Shown: positions 1 to 6,904, numbered from the stretch's first letter. The stretch is DNA of 18,490 nucleotides from Solirubrobacteraceae bacterium (GCA_025935735.1 JAICUS010000046.1:1-18490), one strand, 5' to 3'. Notes: generated by a model not told the origin, from the letters alone. Numbers and translations: made by a program.

Positions 1-366
1 ATGCTGCTCAACGGCGGCGAGCTCGACGGCGTGCGGCTGCTCGGGACCCGTACGCTGCGCTACATGGCCCGCAACCACCTGCCCGGCGGCGCCGACCTCG
101 AGCGCTTCGGCCGCCAGCTGTTCGCCGAGGTGTCCTACGCGGGCGTGGGGTTCGGGCTCGGCTTCGCCGTCGCCGAGAACCCGGTCGCGCAGAAGGTGCT
201 CTCCTCGCCGGCCGAGTTCAACTGGGGCGGCCTGGCCAGCACCGCGTTCTGGGTCGACCCGGTGGAGCGGATCACCGCCACGTTCTTCACCCAGATGATC
301 CCGTCGAGCACGTATCCGCTGCGCTCGCAGTTCCGCCAGCTCGTGTACCAGGCGCTGGTCGACTGA
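1..366 (+). CDS. Serine hydrolase, beta-lactamase class C/EstB-like (C-terminal part)
   Basis: This is the last 121 residues of a penicillin-binding-protein-like serine hydrolase; the rest lies left of the window. The family comprises esterases, D-aminopeptidases and class C beta-lactamase homologues, all with a catalytic Ser-x-x-Lys that would be upstream of position 1. The tail carries the typical end of the fold: GVGFGLGFAV, then FNWGGLASTAFWVDP (the WGGLAST segment stands where the third active-site motif, K/H-x-G, lies), then TQMIPSSTYPLRSQFRQLVYQAL. The ATG at position 1 is probably an internal Met, because a 121-aa protein would lack the nucleophile. The stop overlaps the next start as TGATG at 364-368, so it is co-translated with the GST-fold gene. 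Substrate cannot be told. Confidence 0.85.
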   Translation: MLLNGGELDGVRLLGTRTLRYMARNHLPGGADLERFGRQLFAEVSYAGVGFGLGFAVAENPVAQKVLSSPAEFNWGGLASTAFWVDPVERITATFFTQMIPSSTYPLRSQFRQLVYQALVD

Positions 367-1088
367 TGACCACGCTGATCGGGGTCCCCGGATCGCACCC
401 GTCGCTGGCGGCCGAGCTGATGCTCCGCCACAAGGGCATCCCCTACCGCCGGTTCGACCTGCCGAACGGGGCGAACCGCTTCATCCTGCCGGTGCTCGGC
501 TTCGATGTCCGCACGGTGCCGGTGCTGCGGCTCGACGGCAAGCGCGTGACCACCACGCGCCGGATCGCCCGCGCGCTGGAGGCCAGACAGCCCGACCCGC
601 CGCTCTTCCCAGATAACAGCCGCGCGGTGGAGGCGGCCGAGTCGTGGGCGGACGATGAGCTGCAGGAAGGCGTGCGCCGACTCGCCCGCTGGGCTACGGG
701 GAAGGACCCGCAGTCGATGGCGATGTTCCTCGACGGCGTGCACATGGGCCTGCCGGAGGGCGTCGTCCGGGCCTCGCTGCCCGTGGTGGGCCCGTTCGTC
801 AAGGCGCAGTTGAAAACGGCGGACGCGGCCGCCGAGAACGCCGCGCGTGGGCTGCCGGCGCAGCTGGACCGGGTCGACGCGCTGCTGGCCGAGGGCGTGA
901 TCGGCGGCGCGCAGCCGAACGCCGCCGACTACCAGGTGGCCACGAGCGTGCGGCTGGCGATGTGCTTCGACCAGCTGCGCGAGCGGATCGCCGCCCGTCC
1001 CGCCGGCGCGCACGCGCTGCGGATCTGTCCCGACTACCCGGGCCGCTTCCGCGCGGTCCTGCCGGAGCCATGGATCGCGAAGATGTGA
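366..1088 (+). CDS. Glutathione S-transferase family protein
   Basis: A 240-aa protein with an N-terminal thioredoxin-like GST domain (about residues 1-80) and an all-alpha C-terminal domain. Visible GST signs are the opening beta strand followed by GSHPSLAAELMLRHKGIPY, the cis-proline segment TVPVLRLDG (Pro52), and TTTRRIARALEARQPDPPLFP, which matches the substrate-binding S/T helix region and the domain linker. The start at 366 overlaps the upstream stop (TGATG) and the 3' end overlaps the next gene by 19 bp, so it is the middle gene of a tightly packed operon. Most actinobacteria use mycothiol rather than glutathione, so the thiol cofactor is uncertain and the protein may have another role, such as binding or isomerisation. 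The fold assignment is firm; the activity is not. Confidence 0.8.
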   Translation: MTTLIGVPGSHPSLAAELMLRHKGIPYRRFDLPNGANRFILPVLGFDVRTVPVLRLDGKRVTTTRRIARALEARQPDPPLFPDNSRAVEAAESWADDELQEGVRRLARWATGKDPQSMAMFLDGVHMGLPEGVVRASLPVVGPFVKAQLKTADAAAENAARGLPAQLDRVDALLAEGVIGGAQPNAADYQVATSVRLAMCFDQLRERIAARPAGAHALRICPDYPGRFRAVLPEPWIAKM

Positions 1089-1921
1089 CGTTCAGCGCCG
1101 GCCTCGCCGGCTGGCTCTACACGCCCGCGGACGCCCGCGCCTGCGTCGTGATGGCCCACGGGCTGAGCGCCGTGCGCGACCAGCGGCTGCCCGCCTACGC
1201 CGAGCGCTTCGCCGCCGCCGGGCTCGCCGTGCTGCTGTTCGACTACCGCCACTTCGGCGCCTCGGCCGGCGAGCCGCGCCAGCTGCTGGACATCGGCCGC
1301 CAGCTGGAGGACTGGCGCGCGGCGATCGCCTACGCCCGCACCCGGTTCGAGCGGGTCGCGCTCTTCGGCTCCTCGTTCGCCGGCGGTCACGTGCTCCAGC
1401 TGGCAAGCGAAGACGGCGCGATCGGCGCCGCCGTCGCGCAGTGCCCGATGACCGACGGCCTGCTGGCCGCGCTGAAGGTGCCGCCGCGGCAGTCGCTCAA
1501 GCTCGCCCGCGCCGCGCTGCAGGACACGGCGCGGGCGCTGGCGGGCCGGCCGCCGAAGCTCATCCCCGCCGCCGCGCCGCCCGGCGAGCTCGCGCTGATG
1601 GCGACCGAGGACGCGCTGCCCGGGATGACCCGGCTCGCCGGCCCGGAGTCGACGTGGCGCAATGCGGCGACCGCCCGCGTCGGCTTGCGCATCCCGCTCT
1701 ACCGGCCCGGGCGCCACGCCGCGAAGATCGCCTGCCCGCTGCTGGTCTGCATCTGCGACGAGGACACGCTCGTCTCGGTCAAGGCGGCCGCCAAGGTGGC
1801 CGAGCGGGCCCCGCGCGGCGAGGTCCGCCACTACCCGATCGGCCACTTCGACATCTACGACGGCGAGTGGTTCGAGCGCGCCGTGGCCGACCAGACGGAG
1901 TTCCTGACTACCCGAATGTGA
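1070..1921 (+). CDS. Alpha/beta hydrolase
   Basis: A 283-aa cytoplasmic hydrolase of the dienelactone-hydrolase/acyl-peptidase-like type. ACVVMAHGLSAVRDQ holds the oxyanion-hole HG. LLFDYRHFGAS is the usual strand and turn before the catalytic helix. LFGSSFAGGH is the nucleophile elbow (Ser102). CDEDTL supplies the acid (Asp230 or Asp232) and IGHFDIY the catalytic His259. An ATG at 962 in the same frame would add 36 Arg/Pro-rich residues lying inside the GST gene; the ATG at 1070 starts right at the conserved fold, overlaps GST by only 19 bp, and is preferred. It is the last gene of the serine hydrolase-GST-hydrolase operon. Its stop lies within the 3' end of dipZ on the other strand (14-bp tail overlap). 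Substrate unknown. Confidence 0.88.
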   Translation: MDREDVTFSAGLAGWLYTPADARACVVMAHGLSAVRDQRLPAYAERFAAAGLAVLLFDYRHFGASAGEPRQLLDIGRQLEDWRAAIAYARTRFERVALFGSSFAGGHVLQLASEDGAIGAAVAQCPMTDGLLAALKVPPRQSLKLARAALQDTARALAGRPPKLIPAAAPPGELALMATEDALPGMTRLAGPESTWRNAATARVGLRIPLYRPGRHAAKIACPLLVCICDEDTLVSVKAAAKVAERAPRGEVRHYPIGHFDIYDGEWFERAVADQTEFLTTRM

Positions 1922-3542
1922 ACGCGTAGCCGGCGACGCCGACCGAGAAGTCCAGCCGCAGCGCGTACTCGCCCGGCTGGGACCGCGAGAGCAGGTGGTA
2001 GAGGCGCTGCGTCCGCACGTGCAGGACCTTCTCGAGGTGGTCGTCGACCGTCACCCGGACCGTGCCGGCGCCGTGCGGCGGCGGTGAGAGGACCAGGTAG
2101 ACGTCCTTGCCCGCGACGTCGCCGTAGAGCTTCGCCCCGGCGCCGGCGGTGGCCGACTCCTGGGTCAGCGTCCACAGGCCGGCGAACGAGAAGTGGCTCA
2201 GCGGCAGCTTGCCCGGATAGCGCGTGTAGACCCGGGTTCCGCGCAGCGCCGGGCCGGGCAGGAAGCGCTCGGCCCGCTCGAGCCCGAGGTAGGTCTCCGG
2301 CGTCGCCTGGTTGGTCGGGTCGTAGGTCTTCGCCGGGTGCGCGTCGGCACCGAGTCCGCGGGCGCCCGCGTCGGCGAGCAGCGTGCGGATCTCGTTCTCG
2401 ATCTCGCGGTAGTCGCCCTCGCCGAAGTGCGCCGCGCGCACGTGGCCGCGCGCGTCGATCAGGTAGTCGGCGGGCCAGAACTCGTTGCGCCAGGCGCTCC
2501 AGGTCGCCAGGTTGTTGTCCTGGACCACCGGATACTCGATGCCGTTCTGGGCGATCGCCCGGGCGACGTTGCCGGCGTCGTGCTCGAAGGAGAACTCGGG
2601 CGAGTGGACGCCGACGATCGTCAGCCCGTCGCGGCGGTACTTCTGGTCCCAGGCGACCAGGTGCGGCAGCGTGCGGATGCAGTTGATGCAGGTGTAGGTC
2701 CAGAAGTCGACCAGTACCACCCGCCCGCGCAGCTGCCGCAGCGAGAGCGGGCGCGAGTTGAACCACTTCTGCGTGCCGGTGAAGTCCGGCGCCTTGCCGT
2801 AGTCGCGCAGCTTGGCGTGCGGCGCGGCCTTCGCGGCGTGCTCGAACGGCGAGCGCGGGCGCAGCGCCGCCAGCCGGTCGGCCACGGCGTTCGACGTCTC
2901 CAGCGGCTTGGCGGGATCGACCACCGCGGCCGGGAGGTGGTTGGCGATGGCGGTCTGGAAGCGCACGTCGAGCTGGAACGCCATCGCCACCGCCGTGAGC
3001 ACCATGACCGCGCCGAGCGTCCGCTGCAGGCCCGGGCCGCGGCCGGCGCGGCGGATGCGCTCGGCGATCGCGCGGCCGGCCAGCGCGAGCACGAGCAGCA
3101 CGACCGCGGAGCCGAGCGAGAACGCCAGCCCGACCGCCACCGTGCGTCCGCTCGCCGCGCCGACCGACACGACGGCGGCGAGAATCGGCCCGGCGCAGGG
3201 CGCGTAGACGAAGCCCAGCGCGCCGCCCACGAGCAGGCCCGACCAGAACCCGCGCCCGCCGGTGCGCGGGCCGAAGCGCGCGAGCCGGCTGAGCGGCGCC
3301 TCCAGCCGGTCGCCGAGGCGCGGCACGGCCACCGCCACCCCGAACGCGGCCAGCGCGACGATGGCCAGGTCGCGCGTCGCGCCGTCGCCCAGCCCGACGC
3401 CGTCCACCACCGTGGCCAGCCCGACGATCGTCACCGTGAACGTCGCCGCCAGCCCGAACACGATGCCCAGCGGCCGGCGCCGCCCGCCCGTCGCCCCGGC
3501 GCTCAGCAGCGCGGGCAGCACGGGCAGCACGCAGGGACTCAA
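1908..3542 (-). CDS. dipZ: DipZ-like CcdA-thioredoxin fusion (thiol-disulfide transfer across the membrane)
   Basis: This protein carries electrons from cytoplasmic thioredoxin through a CcdA membrane domain to an attached extracytoplasmic thioredoxin domain. Residues 1-200 (numbered from the TTG at 3542) are membrane-spanning, with the two conserved CcdA cysteines in LSPCVLPVLPALLS (Cys4) and YAPCAGPILAA (Cys116). A TlpA-like domain follows, with WTYTCINCIRTLPH (redox pair Cys285/Cys288). The last 150 residues are the C-terminal beta domain typical of mycobacterial DipZ (LSHFSFAGLWTLTQE). The annotated TTG is almost certainly too short: in-frame translation upstream continues a hydrophobic helix (RRTVAISLLTLFAFVAGAGTA) expected in CcdA. 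No ATG, GTG or TTG exists before the in-frame TAA, so the real start may be CTG at 3608 or ATC at about 3590. It is divergent from a DsbA-family gene, a fitting partner. Confidence 0.9.
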   Translation of the reverse strand: MSPCVLPVLPALLSAGATGGRRRPLGIVFGLAATFTVTIVGLATVVDGVGLGDGATRDLAIVALAAFGVAVAVPRLGDRLEAPLSRLARFGPRTGGRGFWSGLLVGGALGFVYAPCAGPILAAVVSVGAASGRTVAVGLAFSLGSAVVLLVLALAGRAIAERIRRAGRGPGLQRTLGAVMVLTAVAMAFQLDVRFQTAIANHLPAAVVDPAKPLETSNAVADRLAALRPRSPFEHAAKAAPHAKLRDYGKAPDFTGTQKWFNSRPLSLRQLRGRVVLVDFWTYTCINCIRTLPHLVAWDQKYRRDGLTIVGVHSPEFSFEHDAGNVARAIAQNGIEYPVVQDNNLATWSAWRNEFWPADYLIDARGHVRAAHFGEGDYREIENEIRTLLADAGARGLGADAHPAKTYDPTNQATPETYLGLERAERFLPGPALRGTRVYTRYPGKLPLSHFSFAGLWTLTQESATAGAGAKLYGDVAGKDVYLVLSPPPHGAGTVRVTVDDHLEKVLHVRTQRLYHLLSRSQPGEYALRLDFSVGVAGYAFTFG

Positions 3543-3634
3543 CGCGGTGCCGGCGCCGGCGACGAAGGCGAACAGGGTGAGCAGCGAGATGGCGACGGTC
3601 CTACGCAGTGCGACGGGGCACGGATCAGTGTGCC

Positions 3635-3640
3635 TACTCT
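3635..3640 (+). promoter_or_regulatory. Probable -10 box (TACTCT), leaderless start of the DsbA-family gene
   Basis: TACTCT ends 8 nt before the ATG at 3649. Transcription initiating about 7 nt downstream of a TANNNT box would begin at or next to the start codon. No purine-rich ribosome binding site is seen in the pyrimidine-rich spacer. The same arrangement recurs at most first genes in the window. Confidence 0.5.
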
Positions 3641-3648
3641 CTTCTTAC

Positions 3649-4305
3649 ATGCCGCTTACGGTCGAGATCTGGTCGGACGTCGTGTGCCCGTGGTGCTACG
3701 TGGGCAAGCGGCGCTTCGAGGCCGCCCTGGAAGGCTTCGAGCACCGCGACGAGGTGACGGTCGTCTGGCGCAGCTTCGAGCTGGATCCGAACGCGCCGCT
3801 CGCGCCCGAGGGCACGGCCGCCGAGCGTCTCGCGGCGAAGTACGGCATGACCGTCGAGCGCGCCGCCGAGATGCACGCGCAGATGACCGAGCTGGCCGCC
3901 GGCGAGGGGCTCGAGTACCACCTCGACATCGCCCGCGGCGGCAACACGTTCGCCGCCCACCGGCTCATCCACGAGGCGGCGGCCCACGGCCACCAGGCGG
4001 CGGCGCAGGAGCGGCTGATGCGGGCCTACTTCACCGAGGGCGAGCCGATCTCCGACCCCGAGACGCTCGCCCGTCTGATCGCCGAGGTCGGCGTCGACCC
4101 CGAGGACGCCCGCGCGGCGGCGTTCAGCGACCGCCACGGCGACGCGGTGCGCGAGGACGAGCTGCTCGCGCAGCGGCTGGGCATCCAGGGCGTGCCGTTC
4201 TTCGTGCTCGACCGCCGCTACGGCGTCTCGGGCGCCCAGCCGCCCGAGGTGCTGCTCTCCGCGCTCGAGCGCGCCTGGGGCGAACGGGCCACCGCAGCGG
4301 CATAG
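3649..4305 (+). CDS. DsbA-family oxidoreductase, FrnE-like
   Basis: A 218-aa protein of the FrnE-type DsbA subfamily: a thioredoxin fold with a large helical insertion, cytoplasmic because no signal peptide precedes the first strand. The N-terminus VEIWSDVVCPWCYVGKRRFE carries the redox motif CPWC (Cys13, Cys16). LGIQGVPFFVLD carries the cis-proline (Pro183) next to the active site. The helical insert contains the family segment NTFAAHRLIHEA. Known members catalyse disulfide exchange or isomerisation, or act as isomerase-like enzymes such as 2-hydroxychromene-2-carboxylate isomerase relatives. The ATG at 3649 is chosen because it opens the first beta strand and sits 8 nt after a TACTCT box; upstream in-frame codons are antisense to dipZ. 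It diverges from dipZ and is followed 10 bp later by the HhH-GPD gene. Confidence 0.9.
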   Translation: MPLTVEIWSDVVCPWCYVGKRRFEAALEGFEHRDEVTVVWRSFELDPNAPLAPEGTAAERLAAKYGMTVERAAEMHAQMTELAAGEGLEYHLDIARGGNTFAAHRLIHEAAAHGHQAAAQERLMRAYFTEGEPISDPETLARLIAEVGVDPEDARAAAFSDRHGDAVREDELLAQRLGIQGVPFFVLDRRYGVSGAQPPEVLLSALERAWGERATAAA

Positions 4306-4308
4306 TCT
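4303..4308 (+). promoter_or_regulatory. Probable -10 box (TAGTCT) built on the DsbA-family stop codon
   Basis: The TAG stop of the upstream gene (4303-4305) is also the first half of TAGTCT, which ends 7 nt before the ATG at 4316. This fits a promoter giving a leaderless mRNA for the HhH-GPD gene in addition to readthrough from upstream. Confidence 0.45.
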
Positions 4309-4315
4309 TTCGGGG

Positions 4316-4861
4316 ATGCCCGACGCCCTCCACTTCACCGACTCAGACGAGGCCAACGCGCTGATCGCGCGGGATCCGATGGCGCTGCTCGTCGGCTTCG
4401 CGCTCGACCAGCAGGTGCCCGTGCAGAAGGCGTTCTCCGGGCCGCTGGTGCTCAAGGAGCGGCTCGGGTCGCTCGACGCGGCGGCGATCGCCGGCGCCGA
4501 CCTGGAGGCGCTGTTTCGCGAGCGGCCGGCCATCCACCGCTTCCCCGGCTCGATGGCCAAGCGCGTGCACGAGCTCGCGGTGCACGTCGTCGAGCGCTAT
4601 GACGGCGACGCGGCGCGGGTGTGGACGGACGCGCGGACCACGGACGAGCTGCGGGCCAACATCGCCGGGCTGCCGGGATTCGGGGAGATGAAGGTCAAGG
4701 CGCTCGGCTCGGTGCTGGCCAAGCGCTTCGGGGTGGAGGCGGCGGAGGGCCTCGTCCCGTGGCACCCGACGCTGGGCGACGTCGACTCCGCGCAGGCGCT
4801 GGCCGACTACCAGGCGGCCAAGAAGGTGCACAAGCAGCAGTGGTCGGCGGGCGCGGCCTGA
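4316..4861 (+). CDS. HhH-GPD-type base-excision DNA repair protein
   Basis: A 181-aa small helix-hairpin-helix glycosylase-like protein of the type widespread in actinobacteria. Recognisable family blocks are PMALLVGFALDQQVPVQKAF near residue 25, AIHRFPGSMAKRVHELA near residue 72, the hairpin LPGFGEMKVKALGSVLAKRF near residues 118-137, and a C-terminal YQAAKKVHKQQW. The helix-hairpin-helix binds the DNA backbone. Unlike endonuclease III it has no C-terminal four-cysteine cluster, and the catalytic Asp/Lys positions are not clear, so lesion specificity is unknown. It is followed by a DUF488 gene that starts inside its last codons (22-bp overlap), which indicates co-translation. The start is the ATG 7 nt after a TAGTCT box. 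Confidence 0.88.
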   Translation: MPDALHFTDSDEANALIARDPMALLVGFALDQQVPVQKAFSGPLVLKERLGSLDAAAIAGADLEALFRERPAIHRFPGSMAKRVHELAVHVVERYDGDAARVWTDARTTDELRANIAGLPGFGEMKVKALGSVLAKRFGVEAAEGLVPWHPTLGDVDSAQALADYQAAKKVHKQQWSAGAA

Positions 4862-5292
4862 CCCTCTGGACGATCGGATACGAGCGGCTGCTCGCGCCGG
4901 AGCTCGTGGCCGAGCTGCGCGCGGCCGGCGTCGAGCGGGTGATCGACGTGCGCTTCCGGCCCCAATCGCGGCGGCCCGGGATGTCGAAGACGCGGTTGTC
5001 GCAGCTGCTCGGCGACCACGGGATCGCCTACGAGCACCGGCGCGAGCTCGGCACGCCGGCCGACCTGCGCTGGCTGTTCCACAAGGGGCGGGTCGCCGAG
5101 GGCCGGGCCGCCTATCGGGCGCACGTCGAGGCGGCGGCGCCGGAGGCCCTCGACGCGCTCGCGGCCGAGCTCGAGCACGCGCCCCGCACCGCCCTGCTCT
5201 GCCTGGAGGCCGACCCCGCCGGCTGCCACCGCCGGGTGATCGCCGAGGCGCTGGCCGAGCGGCGCCCCGGGTTAGCGGTCGTCGACCTCTGA
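4840..5292 (+). CDS. DUF488 family protein
   Basis: A protein of about 150 aa that is essentially one DUF488 domain. Diagnostic segments are LWTIGYERL at the N-terminus, VIDVRFRPQSRRPGMSK with the conserved Asp-Val-Arg and Pro/Ser/Arg run, the ELGTP block, and the C-terminal LLCLEADPAGCHRRVIAEAL with the Cys-His-Arg signature. The biochemical function is not established. The chosen GTG at 4840 overlaps the HhH-GPD gene by 22 bp and is the nearest standard start before the first conserved strand; earlier in-frame codons are antigenic to the fold, being Arg/Gly-rich readthrough of the HhH gene. Its 3' end overlaps the convergent PPOX gene by 21 bp. A link to DNA repair is only suggested by the coupling. 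Confidence 0.82.
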   Translation: MVGGRGLTLWTIGYERLLAPELVAELRAAGVERVIDVRFRPQSRRPGMSKTRLSQLLGDHGIAYEHRRELGTPADLRWLFHKGRVAEGRAAYRAHVEAAAPEALDALAAELEHAPRTALLCLEADPAGCHRRVIAEALAERRPGLAVVDL

Positions 5293-5718
5293 GCTCGCGC
5301 GCCAGCAGAGCACCCGGCGGGGCTCGAGGCGCAGCAGCGGCCCTCGCGGCGCGCGCTCGGCGTAGGCGGGGTAGCGGGCAGCGAGCGCTTCGAGGGCGTC
5401 CTCGTGGCCGGCGACGCCGAGCACGGCCACCTCGCCGAGCACCTGCGCCCAGGCGAGCCGCGACCAGTCGTCGGCGTAGCGGTCGACGGTCAGCGCCGCC
5501 CGGGGGTCGGCGCGCAGCCAGCGCACCCGGGCGAGGTCCTCGCCGGCCCGTCGCTTGGGCTTGTCGTCCACCGCGCTCCACAGCGCGCCGCCGCACCGCG
5601 CAAACGTGACCGGCAGCACGCGCGGCGCGCCGTCGCCGTCGCGCAGCCCGAGGTGGGCGACCCGCTCCTCCTCCAGCAGCGCGGCGGCCCATCCGGGCAG
5701 CTCATCGAGCCTTTCCAC
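5272..5718 (-). CDS. PPOX-class F420-dependent oxidoreductase, Rv0121 family
   Basis: A 148-aa split-barrel flavin/deazaflavin-binding protein. The sequence follows the TIGR03668/Rv0121 pattern: LLEEERVAHLGLRDGDGAPR, VLPVTFA, then DDKPKRR and LRADPRAALTVDRYADDWSRL, and a C-terminal PRGPLLRLEPRRVLCW. Proteins of this group bind F420 (or FMN or heme) and reduce unknown small substrates. GTG at 5718 is chosen as start: it opens the conserved LDELPGW helix and lies 6 nt after a TACGCT box; the in-frame codons further upstream run through the REP-like repeat and are not protein-like. Its 3' end overlaps DUF488 tail-to-tail. Function at substrate level unknown. Confidence 0.85.
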   Translation of the reverse strand: MERLDELPGWAAALLEEERVAHLGLRDGDGAPRVLPVTFARCGGALWSAVDDKPKRRAGEDLARVRWLRADPRAALTVDRYADDWSRLAWAQVLGEVAVLGVAGHEDALEALAARYPAYAERAPRGPLLRLEPRRVLCWRASSEVDDR

Positions 5719-5724
5719 AGACCC

Positions 5725-5730
5725 AGCGTA
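5725..5730 (-). promoter_or_regulatory. Probable -10 box (TACGCT) of the PPOX gene
   Basis: On the minus strand TACGCT lies 6 nt before the GTG at 5718. The REP-like palindromes sit immediately upstream, covering the expected -35 region. This fits leaderless transcription. Confidence 0.45.
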
Positions 5731-5733
5731 GAT

Positions 5734-5793
5734 AAAGGGGTCAGACCCCTTTAGGTGTCGCGGCTCAAGGGGGCTGACCCCGCTCAGGTGTCG
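5734..5793. repeat. Tandem REP-like palindromic repeat, two units
   Basis: Unit 1 contains a perfect inverted repeat AAAGGGGT-CAG-ACCCCTTT (5734-5752) followed by AGGTGTCG (5753-5760). Unit 2 repeats the design as AAGGGGGCTGACCCC (5767-5781) followed by CTCAGGTGTCG, so AGGTGTCG recurs exactly 33 bp later (5786-5793). GGGGTCAGACCCC-type palindromes with a GGTGTC flank resemble dispersed REP elements known from many bacterial genomes, often spread by REP-associated tyrosine transposases; none is seen here. The second unit runs into the 3' end of the Rpf-like gene and provides its stop codon. The hairpins could also stop transcription. Confidence 0.7.
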
Positions 5794-6779
5794 ACCATGC
5801 TCGCGCAGACCCAGTTGTGGGCGCCGGCGCCGCCGGCCCACAGGCGGGCGGCGAGCCGGTCCTGCTCGGCCTTGGAGGCCTGGTAGGCGTGCGGGGTGGA
5901 GCCGCCGAGGCCGTGCCAGGTGGAGTCGAGCATCTGGTAGTAGCCGGAGGCGGTCGCCCAGTTGGGCGGCAGGTTCTGGCCGCCGGACTCGCACTGCACG
6001 ATCGGCCACGGGATCGCCCACGGGCCGCCGGGACCGGTCGCGCGGGCGGCGGCGGCGCGCAGCGCGAGCAGGTGCGAGAGCGCGTGCTCGGCCCGGCGCC
6101 GGCCGGCGCGGGTGCGCGAGAGCGCCGCCTGGCGGGCCGCGCGGGCGCGGGCCAGCTGGTCGCGGCGGGTCTGCAGCCCGGAGAGCATCACGGCGAGCGC
6201 GTCCCGGCGCACGCGCACCGCGACCGCCTCGCGCTCGCGCTCGACCGCGAGCGCGGAGAGCACGCGCCGCTCGCGGTTGGCGTCGACGCGGGCCGCCGCC
6301 ACGATCTCCAGCAGGTGCGCGTCGCTGCGCTCCACCCGGTGCAGGAAGGTCAGGTTCTCCAGCAGCTGCTGGAAGCCGTCGCTGTGCAGCACGACGGTGA
6401 GGAAGTCCGGCTGGTCGCCCTCGTAGCGCTCGCGCAGCAGCGTGGCGAGCGTCGCGCGCACCTGGGCCAGCCGCTTGCGCAGCCGGGCGACGCGGCGCCG
6501 CGCGGCGGCCAGCTGCGTCTGGGTCGCCTCCAGGCGCGCCTGCGCGGCGTCCAGCTGCGCCTGCGCGTCGGCGACGCGGCCCTGCAGGACGGAGATCTGC
6601 GCCGCGGTCCTGCGCTCCAGGTCGGCGAGCCGGGCGACGGCGCCGGAGAGGGTGTGCTCGCGCGCCTTGGCGGAGCCGATCCGCTGGCGCAGCGCGCCCT
6701 CGCCCTGCGCGGAGGTGCTCGCGGGCACGGCCGCGCAGACGGCGAGCAGCAGCAGGCAGATGGCGACCGTGCGGCGCAA
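5784..6779 (-). CDS. Secreted coiled-coil protein with C-terminal Rpf/transglycosylase-like domain
   Basis: A 331-aa exported protein, probably a peptidoglycan-cleaving enzyme acting at the cell wall. Residues 1-25 are a signal peptide (RRTVAICLLLLAVCAAVPAS, cut near TSA-Q). Residues 28-230 form a long Ala/Arg/Leu coiled coil similar to the PcsB/NlpC-type helical domain. Residues 250-326 form a lysozyme-like Rpf/transglycosylase domain: IVQCESGGQNLPP with the catalytic-type Glu264, SGYYQMLDSTWHGLGG, and a terminal NWVC; Cys263 and Cys325 may pair. The start is a TTG at 6779, the only codon giving a clean signal peptide; a TAGCGT box lies 9 nt upstream. The last codons and the stop come from the REP-like repeat, so the natural C-terminus may have been altered. 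Confidence 0.87.
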   Translation of the reverse strand: MRRTVAICLLLLAVCAAVPASTSAQGEGALRQRIGSAKAREHTLSGAVARLADLERRTAAQISVLQGRVADAQAQLDAAQARLEATQTQLAAARRRVARLRKRLAQVRATLATLLRERYEGDQPDFLTVVLHSDGFQQLLENLTFLHRVERSDAHLLEIVAAARVDANRERRVLSALAVEREREAVAVRVRRDALAVMLSGLQTRRDQLARARAARQAALSRTRAGRRRAEHALSHLLALRAAAARATGPGGPWAIPWPIVQCESGGQNLPPNWATASGYYQMLDSTWHGLGGSTPHAYQASKAEQDRLAARLWAGGAGAHNWVCASMVDT

Positions 6780-6788
6780 AGGCGGCCC

Positions 6789-6794
6789 ACGCTA
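6789..6794 (-). promoter_or_regulatory. Probable -10 box (TAGCGT) of the Rpf-like gene
   Basis: TAGCGT on the minus strand ends 9 nt before the TTG start at 6779. The spacing is slightly longer than for other genes here, so the mRNA would have a leader of 0-2 nt. The support is pattern only. Confidence 0.35.
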
Positions 6795-6904
6795 TCCGCG
6801 CTCCCTCGCCGGGCTGCAAGCCTTCGTGCGTCCAGGCCTCGCCTGAACGGTCGGCCAGTCCGCTCTTGACGGCGGGGCCCGGCGCGGAGACGCTCGCCTA
6901 CGAC

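Noticed and set aside
2193..4364. A 723-codon plus-strand frame over dipZ and the DsbA-family gene
   Set aside because: Antisense to the DipZ domains and out of frame with the CPWC protein; composition is typical of a GC-rich shadow.
5734..5793. CRISPR array
   Set aside because: Only two 33-bp units, palindromic throughout, with no spacers and no cas genes.
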